Source: Hormiphora californensis
Lineage: Eukaryota; Ctenophora; Tentaculata; Cydippida; Pleurobrachiidae
DNA length: 64,000 nt
Direction of reading: 5' to 3'
Assembly: GCA_020137815.1 (NCBI GenBank)
Contig: CM035361.1
Location: 3,479,413-3,543,412, forward strand
Shown here: positions 1 through 32,740 of the stretch, one piece after another
How positions within the stretch are numbered: position 1 is the first letter of the stretch
Layout: the number at the start of each line of letters is the position of its first letter
The notes under the pieces: model-generated
What the model was told of the DNA's origin: nothing
Databases searched by the model: none
Seen by the model: only the letters and a program-made list of their open reading frames with translations
Program-made: the position numbers and the translations under genes

Positions 1-1260
<1,260 letters not shown>

Positions 1261-3900
1261 AAAAAAAAAGGACATTAAAGCAATTTTAATCTTCTAAAAG
1301 TGGTTAAAAAAGGGTTAAAAAGCAAATTCTTCGTGATTTTAATAAAAGGGAAACGGGGGGAATCGCTACAAAGATCTCCAGACGGGGAAGGGGCAGTTTT
1401 AGCTTGTTTTCGATACAGGGCATTGTAGTGAAAAACCACGTATAACGTTCCCAAAACGGGGTTAGAGAAAAGCGCGTTTTTCCTCATGGGGACAGCTTTT
1501 CACCCAATGGAGAATGCAACGATCATCCTGCAGAACGGGGTTTATAGCTCAAGGATAGGATTTGAACGAGGGAGAGCAGACTGAATCAGCATTAAAGAAT
1601 AGATAATAAGGGGGAAGAGAGGGAGAAGAGGAGAGAGAGGAGAGAAAGAGAGAGGAGAGAGAGAGAAGAAGAAAGGACAGGAGAGGAGAGGAGAGAGGAA
1701 AAGAGGGGAGAAGAAAAGAAGAGAGAGGCGGGAAAAAGAGAGAGAGAAGGGGAAAGAAGAGAAAAGGGAAGGGGGGAAAAAAAGGGAAAAAGAAGGGAGG
1801 GAGAGAAATAGGGAAGAGGGGGAGAGGAGAGAAAGAGAAAAGAAAAAGGGAGAAAAGAAATAAAAGGGGGGAAAAGGGGGGGGGGAAAGGAAAAAAAGGG
1901 GGGGGGAAAAAAGGGGGGGGAAAAAGGGGAAGGAACCTAAGGGTTTCGCTCTTTTCTAAGTTTGGGAATGGGAAAAGAAGGAAAAAAATTTGTACCGCCG
2001 GGCCCAAAAAATAAGGGTACTTTCCTTTTTTCTCCTAGAAATTAAAATTTCAACACTTTTGGTTTTTTTGTCAAAAATTTTATGGTTACCATTCGAGAAA
2101 TCCGGGATTTCACCCCTCTGAATGAAAATTCTTTTTTTTTTTTTTTTTTTTCGCCGAATGAAATTTAATAAACCCAAAAAAGGGGCCCCAATTTTTGGTA
2201 CCAAAGTTTACAAATTTTTTTGGGCTATCGTTTTTTTCTTTCAAACGCGACCAGTTTTATTTAATTGGGTCACCACAAAATCACAGTGACCATTTTTCCT
2301 AGCCCAGGTTGGGTCATGTGATCCCCACAAATTATACGTGTTTTGGCCCCAAGAGAACTTCATTAACGGCGCTTATCGGTATACCCCCTAATTTGCAATT
2401 GAACGTATACGCGCCGTTTTACCGCTTTGGCATTAGTAATGACGCGCGTTCCCAAAAGGGGTCACTTTACCAGACCAGTTCGGAAAAGTGGCCACTGTGT
2501 CTCTTGGGTGGTCCAATTTAGCTAAAAATAGTTCGGTTTTAAAAAAATCGTTACCCAAAAGGGGCTTGAAATTCCGGTTTTTGGGAAAACCTTTTTTGTT
2601 TTTCAATTTTATTTAGGATTCATTCCAGTCGTAAAAATGAATTTTAGATAGAGAGCCGAAACTCTAGCTAACATCAATATCGTTTAAGTGTAATGGCCGT
2701 ACGAATTTTTTGCGCCTGAATTTTCAAATTTTTGTCAAAAAGGGGTTAAAAACATTTTGGTAAAATGCCGTTTTTAATAATTTTTTTTCACTACTAACTT
2801 TTTCTTTTTAATAAAACCGGATTGCCATTTATTTTTGTTTTCTCTAACAGGTTGCATTTTTGAATAAAAACGAATTTTGCCATAAAAACGTGAAAAACCC
2901 AAAAAAAAAAAAAATGGGTTCATTCGACTTCACACTTTTTTTTTGAAACCCGGATTCCTCGAAGAGTAAACCAAAAAATATTGTGACAAAATTAGAGTGA
3001 TCAAATTAAACTTTTTGGGAGAAAAGAAGGCCAACGTAAACCCTTAGTTTTTTTTTTGGCCCCGCGGGAAGATATATTTTGAAAAGTGCAAAAAGGAAAA
3101 TGTGTGTGCTATCACCCCTAAAAAAAAGTTCCCCAAAAAGAAAACCTTTCCAGCGCTCAGCCTACGAGTTTTTAAAATTCTTGTACGAAAAAATGTAATC
3201 CTAGAAACTCATGTTTATGTTACTTCACTCCTTTGCTTTGTATTAATCAAACAAAACCTCAATTTTTTTTTAGATCTCGAAGAGATCTTTTTATAAATTG
3301 GGGTAATTTTTTTATCGGGTGCGAAATGAAGGAGGTTTAGGGCCCCTGTGTTCCCCCTATTTTTGCACTGAAATCTGCTTGGGCCACTTTTTTCAGTACA
3401 ATAGTTAAAAAGCACGCAGCTTTTGCCTGGGAAGCGCCCCCATTTTTGGGAATTTTTTTTTTACCGCCCAAAAAATCTAAAAAAAAATATATGTCGGACC
3501 CCAAATTTAGTGGCCCCCCTTTTATGGGACCCCGATTTGTGCGGGTTTTTTTGGGTTAAATTAAAATGGGGTGTGAGTCAAGGGAACTGGCTTTTTTGGG
3601 CGGTTTTCCCCCAAAGGCCGCTCCGTTGTTTTTTCCTGGGGGTTTCTGGTTTTTGCACCCCCTTTCTTCCTTGTGACCTGCTTTTTATAAGGGGGGGTTT
3701 TTTTCCCCTTTCCCCAAAAACCTCCTCCTGTGCCCTTTATGCTTCTTTTTTTTTCCTTCGCTTTTTCTTTTTTTGGGGGGTCGCCAAAAACCCGGGGCTT
3801 TTTTGCCCTTTTTTTCCGTCGGGGATTGATAAAAAACCCGTTAAACTTCCCTCTTCCTGTCCCTTGCCTTTCCCTAGGGCACACGTTCCTTTTTTGGGTT

Positions 3901-4000
3901 NNNNNNNNNNNNNNNNNNNNNNNNNNNNNNNNNNNNNNNNNNNNNNNNNNNNNNNNNNNNNNNNNNNNNNNNNNNNNNNNNNNNNNNNNNNNNNNNNNNN
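3901..4000. other. assembly gap (100 N)
   Basis: Exactly 100 N, a conventional scaffold gap of unknown true size. Confidence 0.99.
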
Positions 4001-4009
4001 ACCCACAGG

Positions 4010-4016
4010 AGAAGAG

Positions 4017-4092
<76 letters not shown>
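4010..4092. repeat. (GA)n microsatellite
   Basis: Pure GA repeat after the gap. The following unique sequence matches that after the GA tract at 1-322. Confidence 0.95.
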
Positions 4093-5340
4093 TAGAGACT
4101 CAGCTGACCTTGCTAAGTTTGGGGAATCGGGAGAGTGAGGGAGAGATAAAAATCCTCGAGGACCGTTTATTTTAGAGATAGATGTAGAAACGTGCAAAAA
4201 GGAAAATGTGTGTGTTAGCACCTCTAAAATTAACGATAACAATTAATAAATATGCTGAGATTCGAAATTGATATTATACATTTCTACAATAAACTCTACT
4301 CATTTGTGCAGACATCAGATCCACATTCCACCTGTACCAAGATCAGGATACACAGAGCTGCTGACGGTGCTTCTCTATCATGGTTGTAAGGCTTGGACGA
4401 CTATCATGCAGAAGGAAATGCTCCTAAAAGGACACAAGTAAACAACCAATCACAACTCGGTATTTAGGTCACGTGATTGGTGATCAGCCAATCAGGGACC
4501 AGTATTTCCTGATTCCTAAAAGTTGACCAAAGAAACACGTGGTAGCTGGTGACGTCACAATTCTGCCTCATCTCCCTTAGATGTATACCAATCATTGGGG
4601 GAAACAGTTGTTCAGGTCAGTACGGTTATTTAATATTTACCCCTGAAACCTGAAGCCTCAGGGCTATTCTTCCCTGAAAGGGAATAGCTGCCACGAATAC
4701 AGCTGGACCACGATTCACTTGGCCCCGATGGCCGATTTACGAACCCCTTTCCCCCGAGCATCCCGGTAAACGGGGTCTGGATGTATTAATAAGAATATTC
4801 CAGAATGCACCGTTTCCTAGGTTTCTGAAAATATAATCATCCTGATACACCTTACTCGCTGTGTTAGTAACTGTACAAGCTTTCCCACACCCATTTTACC
4901 TCGAGAATTTCCCACGCCCTCTTTATATCGATCTGTGCTCAAGGCGTGCTTTATCATCATTTGGCGGGGTATAAGCTTGGGTACTTAACGACGCAAAGTC
5001 GTTAAGACAGGAGCTAGCTCAAAGTGAAAAAAGAGAGGGAGAGAGGGAGAAGGAGAGAAGGAAGGAGAGAGAAATGAAAGACAAGCATGGATCGATATAT
5101 GGCGCGATAAAACGAATGATCTGGAGACAGATCAAGTCATCTGGGAAACTCTATTCTCAATCAGGTGTAGTTAAAACTGCCATTTGAATCTCTATCACTA
5201 GTTACCTTTAAACTCATTCTTTGTCGTGGTGAGATATCTTTCTTTGATAATATCTCGATAACGTTCCGTGATATCCTGATATTGGAAACAAACAGAAGCA
5301 GTCATATTTCTTTGACTGAACTCGGAAGATTGAAACAAGG
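4093..5340. other. intergenic flank with MITE remnants
   Basis: No gene seen. About 4431-4517 is a truncated copy of the 109-bp hAT-like MITE (core CCAATCAGGGACCAGTATTT). About 4706-4787 is a degenerate pogo-like MITE (CCCCCGAGCATCCCGGTAAA half clear). A short GA-rich patch lies at 5028-5075. The rest is the presumed promoter side of the gene that starts at 5341. Confidence 0.6.
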
Positions 5341-7203
<1,863 letters not shown>

Positions 7204-7729
7204 ACAACCCTCGTAACTTATACTTTTCATATCATTTTTAGTCATAATACAGGGTGTCCCAGTGTCTTTGCATCACCTGCGATTTTGGGTCATGACCGGG
7301 CTCCATTAAACTAACCAAAACTCATCGAAAAATTGATCAAAATGGTCTAACAAAAACCAGTGTTCTGGCGAACATGTTGGTGGCAAGATTGACGTTCTAA
7401 GTCTTACCAATCGTCAGATATATCGTCGTAAAGTCAAAAATACATGTTCATGACATCCGACCGGGGTTCACGTTTTGAAAAATTCACAAATGCAAAGTTG
7501 CTCGGATCACATTGCATCCCTTATAAGAGTTGTAGGAAATTGTCTGGCGGTCATATTGGTACCCGGGTTTTTGTCCTAGCTCAATGTTTAGAGTGTCTTA
7601 TTCCTATATTGTAGACTTTATTTCGCTCGAATATTTTAGACTTGATTTCGCTGGAATATTATAGACTTGATTTCGCTTAAATATTGTAGACTAAATCAAG
7701 CTTGATTTCGCTTTAATCTATAAACGTAT
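7204..7729. other. intergenic, short degenerate tandem repeat
   Basis: No gene seen. About 7612-7715 holds four degenerate units of roughly 26 bp built on TAGACTTGATTTCGCT. Nothing else stands out. Confidence 0.5.
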
Positions 7730-7838
7730 CAAGAACCGATCGAATCAGGAAATACTGGTCCCTGATTGGCTGGTAACTAGTCACGTGACCTAAATAACGA
7801 GTTGTGATTGGTTGTTTACTTGTTTCGGTCGGTTCTTG
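7730..7838. mobile_element. hAT-like MITE, 109 bp, 8-bp TSD
   Basis: Non-autonomous palindromic element with ends CAAGAACCGATCG and CGGTCGGTTCTTG. It is flanked on both sides by the same 8 bp, AAACGTAT (7722-7729 and 7839-7846). An 8-bp target-site duplication is the signature of hAT transposases. Other copies lie at 15509-15617 and 54530-55475, with truncated ones near 4431 and 16972. Confidence 0.85.
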
Positions 7839-7990
7839 AAACGTATAATTGTCGTCTACAGAGTTAACTCTGATCTAAGTTAACTGAGTTAACAGACCCC
7901 GACAGTGCACTCACGAGATGGGGTCTGCGGCGCCAGAAGGAGTTAACTCTGATCTCAACTCTGAGCTATAAATTTATAGATCACAGTATA

Positions 7991-10056
7991 GGCAATTTTG
8001 CATTTGCGGGCATCGCACTATAGACGCAGTACCCACGTACTATAGACGCATTATAAACGCATTATAAACGCATTATAGACGCATTATAGACACACGCAAT
8101 ATAGACGCAATTTCGTAAGCAGCACTATAGACGCAATATAGACGCATTATAACAGCAATATAAACGCATTTTTATAGACGCGACGCAGTATAGCCGCATT
8201 ATAGGCGCACTACCCACCCCAAAATCACCTTATAGACGCACTATAGACGCATTATAGACTGACTATAGCAGCACCATAAACGCTACATAGACCCATATAG
8301 ACGCATGATAGAAGCATTATAGACGCAAATCGCTTTTTATAGACGCCGCGTCTATAAAAAACGTGCTTTTTAAAGAAGCACTTTAGACGTACTCCAGGCT
8401 ACAGTGCGATATTTGAGGCGCAGTTGGGCGTTTTATAAACGCATTTTTGTCGCATATAAAAGGAAGCAGTATAGACGCATTATAGACGCATTATAGCCGC
8501 ATGTGTGCGAACGCGAAATCGATAAAGACGTAATATAGACGCAAAATAAAAAGGAGAGGGAGAGAGATCTCTCTCCCTCTCCTCCCTCGAGGGAGGGAGG
8601 GAGGGAGAGGGAAGGAGAGGGAAAGAGAGGGAGGGACTGAGGGAGGGGTACAGGGACAGAAACAGACGGATAAAGACCTGAGACAGAAGGACAGAGTAAG
8701 ATGGGAAGATAGTAAGATGGGAAGATAGTAAGATGGGAAGATAGTAAGATGGGAAGATAGTAAGATGGGAAGATAGTAAGATGGGAAGATAGTAAGATGG
8801 GAAGATAGTAAGATGGGAAGATAGTAAGATGGGAAGATAGTAAGATGGGAAGATAGTAAGATGGGAAGATAGTAAGATGGGAAGATAGTAAGATGGGAAG
8901 ATAGTAAGATGGGAAGATAGTAAGATGGGAAGATAGTAAGATGGGAAGATAGTAAGATGGGAAGATAGTAAGATGGGAAGATAGTAAGATGGGAAGATAG
9001 TAAGATGGGAAGATAGTAAGATGGGAAGATAGTAAGATGGGAAGATAGTAAGATGGGAAGATAGTAAGATGGGAAGATAGTAAGATGGGAAGATAGTAAG
9101 ATGGGAAGATAGTAAGATGGGAAGATAGTAAGATGGGAAGATAGTAAGATGGGAAGATAGTAAGATGGGAAGATAGTAAGATGGGAAGATAGTAAGATGG
9201 GAAGATAGTGATATAGGGACGGAGTGAGACAGAAAAAGAGTGAGACAGAAAAAGACAGAGATGGAAACAAACGGACAGAGACAGACGGACGGACAAACAC
9301 GCGCTTATTATCTCCCTCTCTGTCTCACTCTCTCTCTCCACTCTCCATCTTAATCTCTCTCCATCTTACTCTGTCCGTCTGTCTCAGATCTGTGCTGTGT
9401 CCATCTGTCTCTGTCTGATCTGTCTCTGTATCCCTCCCTCTTTCCCTCTCCTCCCCTCTCCCTCCCTCCCTCCCTCCCTCTAGTCTCTCTCCCTCTCCTT
9501 CTTATTAATTGCGTCTATATTGCGTCTTTATCGATTTCGCGCACATGCGTCTATAATGCGTCTATAATGCGTCTATACTGCTTCCTTTTATATGCGACAA
9601 AAATGCGTTTATAGTTCGCCCAACTGCGCCTCAAATATGGCAGCGTGCGTCTGAGTACGTCTATAGTGCTTCTTAAAAAAGCACGTTTTTTATAGACGCG
9701 GCGTCTATAAAAAGCGATTTGCGTCTATAATGCTTCTATTATGCGTCTATATGGGTCTATGTAGCGTTTATGGTGCTGCTATAGTCAGTCTATAATGCGT
9801 CTATAGTGCGTCTATAAGGTGATTTTGGGGTGGGTAGTGCGCCTATAATGCGGCTATACTGCGTCGCGTCTATAAAAATGCGTTTATATTGCTGTTATAA
9901 TGCGTCTATATTGCGTCTATAGTGCTGCTTACGAAATTGCGTCTATATTGCGTGTGTCTATAATGCGTCTATAATGCGTTTATAATGCGTTTATAATGCG
10001 TCTATAGTACGTGGGTACTGCGTCTATAGTGCGATGCCCGCAAATGCAAAATTGCC
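7991..10056. mobile_element. fold-back element, 2.07 kb, with tandem-repeat centre
   Basis: Inverted arms of about 570 bp: 7991-8560 reappears reverse-complemented at about 9485-10056, ends GGCAATTTTGCATTTGCGGG. Each arm is itself made of degenerate units on ACTATAGACGCATT. The centre is a 16-bp tandem array. This is the architecture of fold-back (FB-like) transposons, long inverted repeats composed of short repeats. No ORF for a transposase is present and I could not identify a target-site duplication. Confidence 0.8.
8699..9209. repeat. 16-bp tandem repeat, about 32 copies
   Basis: Unit AGATGGGAAGATAGTA repeated almost without change. Forms the loop of the fold-back element. The long reading frames across it are repeat artefacts. 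Confidence 0.97.
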
Positions 10057-11426
10057 CACATTATATATCAGTAAAATTGAAATTGTACAGTATGGCAAAT
10101 TAGTGGTTTGAAATTGTTTTAGTAAAATTTGAATTCCACAGCGAGACCTGCTGTACATTAGATCGACCATCGAACAATTCTAATCGAGGTATTTAGTATC
10201 AGTGGAAGATCCTTGCGCGACCACAATACTTTTTGATCTCTCAGCTGAAAATTTTATAATGCGCATCATTGATTTTTGAAAACTGTTGAATAAATTTGAT
10301 ATATGGTAGAAATTAAAACTGATAGCGGAAATATATTTTTGTACCAATTTACTGTAGAACATATACCACGCATCTAATTGTTATGTTCTAACGTATATGA
10401 AACGTTCTGTATTATATCTTGTATATATATCTGTTTAAGGCCTCTATCGATATTTAATTGACCAATTATACAGTTTCATCTGGTGTAGTATAGAGTTTAT
10501 ATATATTATATATAGTTTATACCATATCCGTCTACCGAAATACCTTTATAGTATATCTAGCTGATATACCACATTCGAATGATGGCAGTTTAAGAAAAAA
10601 ATCCAAATCGAAATTGTCGAACAGTGAAGTCCATTGTTAAATTTAGTGATGTGATTATAAAATTATAGAAGCTTGGTATTCAGATTCTTCGAAGCTTACT
10701 GCGGTAGAGCTGCTGTAGCAAATCGATTTAAAGATACAATTTGAACAGGCCTCGTCTAGACACTACTGTGTTACTTTTGAGCTAGTGTATATAGGTCCGT
10801 GTATATATAGGTAGTACATATACTATCTAAACGTATATAATCGGCCCTATAATACAGGTATATTGCATCGTTTTAACGCATTCTTTTTGGCCTAAAAAGG
10901 GCAGATTTTTTGATACTTTCCATGGACGCTTAGATAGTAAACGCAGGTAATCGAATTGTCGAAAAGTTTAATATTTATTTCGCTCTATGAAATAAATGAT
11001 CATCGAATTCTATCAATTGATATGCAGTGCAGCTCTGTGGCTACACACACAATCAATGCTTGATCCTTTATAGGCTCACTCAGATGTATTAGATGGTCGT
11101 TAGGCTCAGTATATCCAGTCTTGTATCCATAGTTACATTTGATCCCTTAAATTGTTTGTTCTTTTATGCTCTTTATCATAAATGCACATATTCAGCCATA
11201 TCCTAAACTCATCTCTAACTGATATTCAATATACAAAGCAGCTTGTCTACAGTTTAAGTTAGCTCACTATATGTATCCGTGAGTATCAGTGATCAGTTTT
11301 GTTTAATTTCGGTTTATTTGAATGGATTTCCCTATAAATTATTATAATACCGACTTATAATAGTTCAACACGCCAAGTAGTATAGTGTAGCCGATTAGTT
11401 AGCTATAATAATTTACCCTAGGTATA

Positions 11427-11461
11427 GACGTCTACTACATGCATTGCATGTAGTAGACGTC
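11427..11461. repeat. perfect 35-bp palindrome
   Basis: Half-site GACGTCTACTACATGCA, one central T, then the exact reverse complement. Flanking bases are unrelated. Confidence 0.95.
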
Positions 11462-12080
11462 AGAGATCAGTGACGTTCATTGAGTTTGCGTTTACAATTG
11501 TAGTATAAAGACTTCCGGTCCCCGTTACATGTAGAGATCTGTAGATATAGCTGTATATCAACTGTGTACATACTTGAGTCTTTAGTTTTGGGTGTGGTAT
11601 CTACTGGATCGTTTAGGCTTCTATATAATGCTAGTATAGTTGAGTGTATCTAGTAGCTATAGCTGTGTAGTAGTGGATGTGTAAAGTCGACCCCCCTGTC
11701 CCTTGATTAAAAAATCTGACTTCATCTGGGTATTATTTAGGCTACTATATATATAACTAAGCTAGCTAGCTGTAGTGGGTGTGGTATCTAGTATCTATAC
11801 CGTTTAGGCTTCTACTATCTAGTAGAATGTGCTTAGGATAAGGAACTTGCATATTTCTAATTGCCATTCAGATTGCCTTTCGTCCTCTCGATAACGATTT
11901 AAACGACTTTTTATTGCTGAAAGTTTGATGTTCTTTGCATTTTTTGTTTTTGCCATTCTTTAGAACGTCATAAATAATAAAACTTTGAGCCATCGAAAGC
12001 TCGATCGATTAGCAAAGTATTAACTCTTTTTAGACGTATTTTCTAGCCTTATTTGGGCATATTCAACACGTACTTTTGGT

Positions 12081-12108
12081 CATATTTGCTCACTAGTGAG
12101 CAAATATG
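12081..12108. repeat. perfect 28-bp palindrome in presumed 3' UTR
   Basis: Half-site CATATTTGCTCACT followed directly by its reverse complement. It starts 25 bp beyond the stop codon of the minus-strand MFS gene, so the transcript could form a 14-bp stem. Confidence 0.9.
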
Positions 12109-12132
12109 ATTGTATTGTGTATTATAGCACAC

Positions 12133-14101
12133 TCAAAACTTTTCACTTAGAAACTCTTGCTTCCTATCATCATCATCATCATCACCACTTCCCCTAGAAG
12201 TAGATTTTAGTGTTCTCAACACCATCGCAGCAATTGTCCCACCCAGCACAAAAAACACAATGTAAACACTCTTCAAACTTCCTGCATGAATCATTAAATC
12301 CACATAAGGTCCGAATAATGTTCCCAAAAAGGCACTGCCAAAGAGCATCCCATTTGCGGTTCCCCTCAGCGCAGGAGGGAACACCTCCATTGCCAATAGA
12401 CTCAGAACATGAACAATACCCCCAACAACAGCCGCCGTCACGAGAGCACCTAGCAGCAGGAGAGATCCCGATATACAGTACATTTGGGTGATGAGAGAGG
12501 GAATTAGGAAGCCGAGGAGAATGAATAGAGCGTTAGGCCGGGAAGTGTTCCGATCCGTCAACAATCTGTGGGTCAAATACCCTCCAAAGATGAGAGAAAT
12601 GTAGACAAAAGTAAGAAGAAGATACTCAAAATGATCATTCCAAGTTTCAGTTTGAACCTTCATATCCTCCAGAATGTCAGCAAGATGGCAGTAGCGCGCG
12701 CCAATCATTATAGGAAGTACAAAAGTTACCATTGTAAGCACTGCAGTACAGGTGAACCACGCGCAGCTGAGGGTGAGCACCGGACCGAAGAATCGGGCCA
12801 TTAGTCCCTGCCAGCTTCCTCGCTCAGCCACCGTAGATTCACCAACCCTTTCCTCTTCAATACTCCACTCGAACTTGACCCTGTTAGTCATCCTGATCTT
12901 GGCCAGAACGTACAATTGTCCTTCAGTGTGCCCACAGAGCCCGTACCACCGTGGACTCTCGTCAATCACAAAGTAACTCAGAAAGAATGAGATAGTGTGG
13001 GGGATTGCTAAGAGAGCGTAATGCCATCTCCACCCCACATCACGCAGCCCAAAGTAGGTAATTGTACAAATGACAAGGTTTATCAGGTAGGTTGTGGAAT
13101 TGAGGAGGAAGAGAGAGAAGGATCTGGTTGTGGTCGGAGTCGCTTCACTGTATAATGTAGTTGAGAGCACCAAACTCATTCCAATAGCAGTCCCCGCCAC
13201 CACACTACACACAATGAACAAGTAGTAATGGGGTGTAATTGAGCCAATTAGCATGGAAACTGAGCTAATTAGCGTTGTGGGGATTATCAGAGTTCGCCGG
13301 CCGTGGAGATCTCCGAACTTACCACCCACCACGCTACCTGCAATGGAGATGAAGAGGGTCCAGCTATAAGCTAAAATAAAGAGGGATCAGGGCCGTCAGA
13401 GCAAATTGGCCTGACCCTATTCTCGCAAGAATTATGGTCAGATCATTGGCAGCTAACAGAGGAGGGAGAGATGAATCTAATGAATATATTTCCAATAAAA
13501 CATACCAATTAGGCAGAAGAGAGCGAAGAAAGTGTAGACTAGACGATCCTCAAGGAGGGAAAGGTGCCAATAGGTGTTTTGATTGCTTACAACTGCCGTA
13601 CCTGGAATACAATTTATTATAGCTCCTCAATCATGGGATTATGCGAGAAGCGGAATTATGTTAAATTAAATTAAAATTTAGCTAGAATGAAGTTGAAAGC
13701 TAAGCCAGGTTAAAAAAGAAAGTTTAATGTTAATAAAAGTTTAAAGTTAAAATTTACCCAGAATTATGTGAGAGAAAGCCACACTCCTCGCCAGCGCTGT
13801 CGCCACCAACAGAGTGTACTGGTACCTGGAGAAGAAAAGAGAAATGTTGTTTCAAGTAGCCAGCCACTATGATTTTTGCCGTACATAAGGCCGGGTGCAA
13901 AACACGATTTTCAAAGAAATGGGAGAATACCAGCTCTACAATGTTATTTAACTAATTGATTAATTAACTAATTAATTAATAATTACCTTCCAAAACCATA
14001 TTTATCCAGCACATCTCCAGCTGGAAGTGCCTGTTGTGTGAGGGAGGTGTCCAGAAGGAAGGAACACTCTGAACCTCCACCCATCAATATTTCATTCACA
14101 C
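12133..14101 (-). CDS. MFS transporter (SV2/SVOP/SLC22-like), 5' end not found
   Basis: Minus-strand exons 14101-13987, 13825-13758, 13601-13506 and 13370-12133 join in phase (2-nt, 1-nt, 1-nt junctions) into about 504 residues. The protein begins in an extramembrane segment (VLDKYGFGRYQYTLL, the SV2/SLC22 GFGRxQ-type motif before TM1). It continues through TM1-2 into the MFS A-motif GGKFGDLHGRR, has DESPRW after the sixth helix and a late EVFPPALRGTANG motif, and ends in an acidic tail (GSGDDDDDD). About 12 helices are visible. The family moves organic ions or small metabolites across membranes; substrate cannot be read from sequence. The first codon is unresolved: exon 1 opens in mid-codon, so an upstream exon is needed unless the Met of ILMGGGSE starts translation from a longer exon. 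Confidence 0.85.
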
Positions 14102-28838
<14,737 letters not shown>

Positions 28839-29300
28839 TATATACTGTTGAAATCAGAAGTTTTAAATTCGCTGTGAAGTATATATTTTTTTAACGAAAT
28901 ATATTGTGATGTCATGTTTAAAAATTATCATATTTTGCGAAAGTTGGTACTGACCGTGTTGATTTAAAATGTATAGTTTTAATTGATGTAAAGATTTGTG
29001 TTTTTGAAATTTAATTTAATCAACGACAATGGTAATAAATGGTCATAACATTTCATGGTCAATATATTACAATCATAAGTAATTCTATTAATCAGCACAA
29101 TATAATCAATTAATAAATTATGTACGATTCAAGGGTTTATCAGTCTTTCGACATTCATGTCTTATCAGTTCGACACAGCTATCACGTGATTCAATACTCT
29201 TCAGCTTCTAACACTGCACGTGCAAATTTCAACTTTTCCTCTGCAACACGTTGCACGTGCAAGTATCTACTTTTTCTCTCTAATTCTGCACGTGCAGATT
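28839..29300. other. UGT 3' flank
   Basis: AT-rich 3' UTR with an AATAAA at 29034-29039, then three blocks with CTGCACGTGC-type palindromes followed by AAATTTCAACTTTTCCT-like sequence (29213-29310). No gene. Confidence 0.6.
29034..29039 (+). promoter_or_regulatory. polyadenylation signal AATAAA (UGT)
   Basis: First canonical hexamer after the UGT stop codon, about 195 bp downstream. Confidence 0.5.
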
Positions 29301-31826
<2,526 letters not shown>

Positions 31827-32152
31827 TTTCCGAGTTTGTTGGTACTATAGGGGGTATGATGAAACTATTAAAGTCAAAGAAATCATATTTCCAACATATT
31901 TCTTACAAATTCTTTAAAACTGAAAATGCAAGCCGATATGAGAACACATTGATATAGGAGCTATCCGGAATTTACGGGACCAACAACGATAAACACCAAG
32001 ATTCAAGAATTCTGTAATACCAAATCTGTTATATGTTGGTCAATTCTCGGCCAATAGAAACCGTGGGAGCAGAGGATTAATATATTGTTAGCTGGGAAAA
32101 ACATAACATTAACCACAAAGGCGATAACTGGTCATAAGGGGTGGGAGCCACA

Positions 32153-32600
32153 CTATGTAGTAACATTGGGAATTGGGGAAAATCTCGAACTCCGGAACTT
32201 TGTTGAATGCTCTGTCAGGGCAATACTCTGATCACAGTTCTCGCACGCTCCGAAAGAACTGATAATTGGGTCAGACCAATGATCTGACAGTGGTAGCTCT
32301 AAAACTAAGGACGTAGGAGTCGTGGATATCCGCATTACTTTATTGGATGTCATTTGGGCTCTTGACGTCCATCGTTGGCATGGTAACCCGGAAACTGTCT
32401 TCGAAACAGTTCCTCTGTATTCTTCCCCTGTTGGGTCGTCCCTTTCAACGCACTCTAAGAGGGTTGTTATTATTATTATTTTAGGTTAATTTCTATAGGT
32501 CAATCATTAATCACCGTTAAAAAACAGTACCTTTTGCGGAGTTTATTATAAACACAGCTTTTGCTAATAAGAAGATCAGAAGCACCAAGTGTTTCTTCAT
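32153..32600 (-). CDS. small secreted protein with degenerate kringle
   Basis: Two minus-strand exons, 32600-32531 and 32454-32153, joined in phase 1, encode 123 residues. The first 20 or so are a signal peptide (LVLLIFLLAKAVFI). The mature part opens like a kringle: C, then GEEYRGTVSKTVSGLPCQRW, which carries the family's YRGTxSxTxSGxxCQxW signature. The second half lacks the usual NYCRNP and WCY blocks and shows only WSDP and ACENCDQS, which may be remnants. Kringles are disulphide-bonded extracellular interaction modules. Either the domain has decayed, the gene is a pseudogene, or the true second exon is elsewhere (a GTAATG donor-like site follows the CQRW segment). Confidence 0.6.
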
Positions 32601-32740
32601 CGTCAGATCTATATGTAGGGTTTTTAAAATGGTATCCTAGGAATCCACCGGTTCAAAGTCACCTACGAAATAATTAAAATAAGAATGATGATTATCCATT
32701 GTCGATTTTACTGATGTGACAAAATATAATGATACTTTTA

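Larger units (their letters stand above)
10057..12132. other. AT-rich intergenic region with two perfect palindromes
   Basis: About 2 kb without a credible gene on either strand. It is AT-rich with many TATATA patches. A perfect palindrome of 35 bp lies at 11427-11461 and another of 28 bp at 12081-12108. The second is close to the 3' end of the minus-strand MFS gene and would fall in its 3' UTR. Confidence 0.7.

Noticed and set aside
3423-4242. Frames that run through the N gap
   Set aside because: They translate undefined bases and error-prone sequence.
8433-9341. Long open frames across the AGATGGGAAGATAGTA array
   Set aside because: The 16-bp unit has no stop in those frames; the frames exist only because of the repeat and extend into the fold-back arms.
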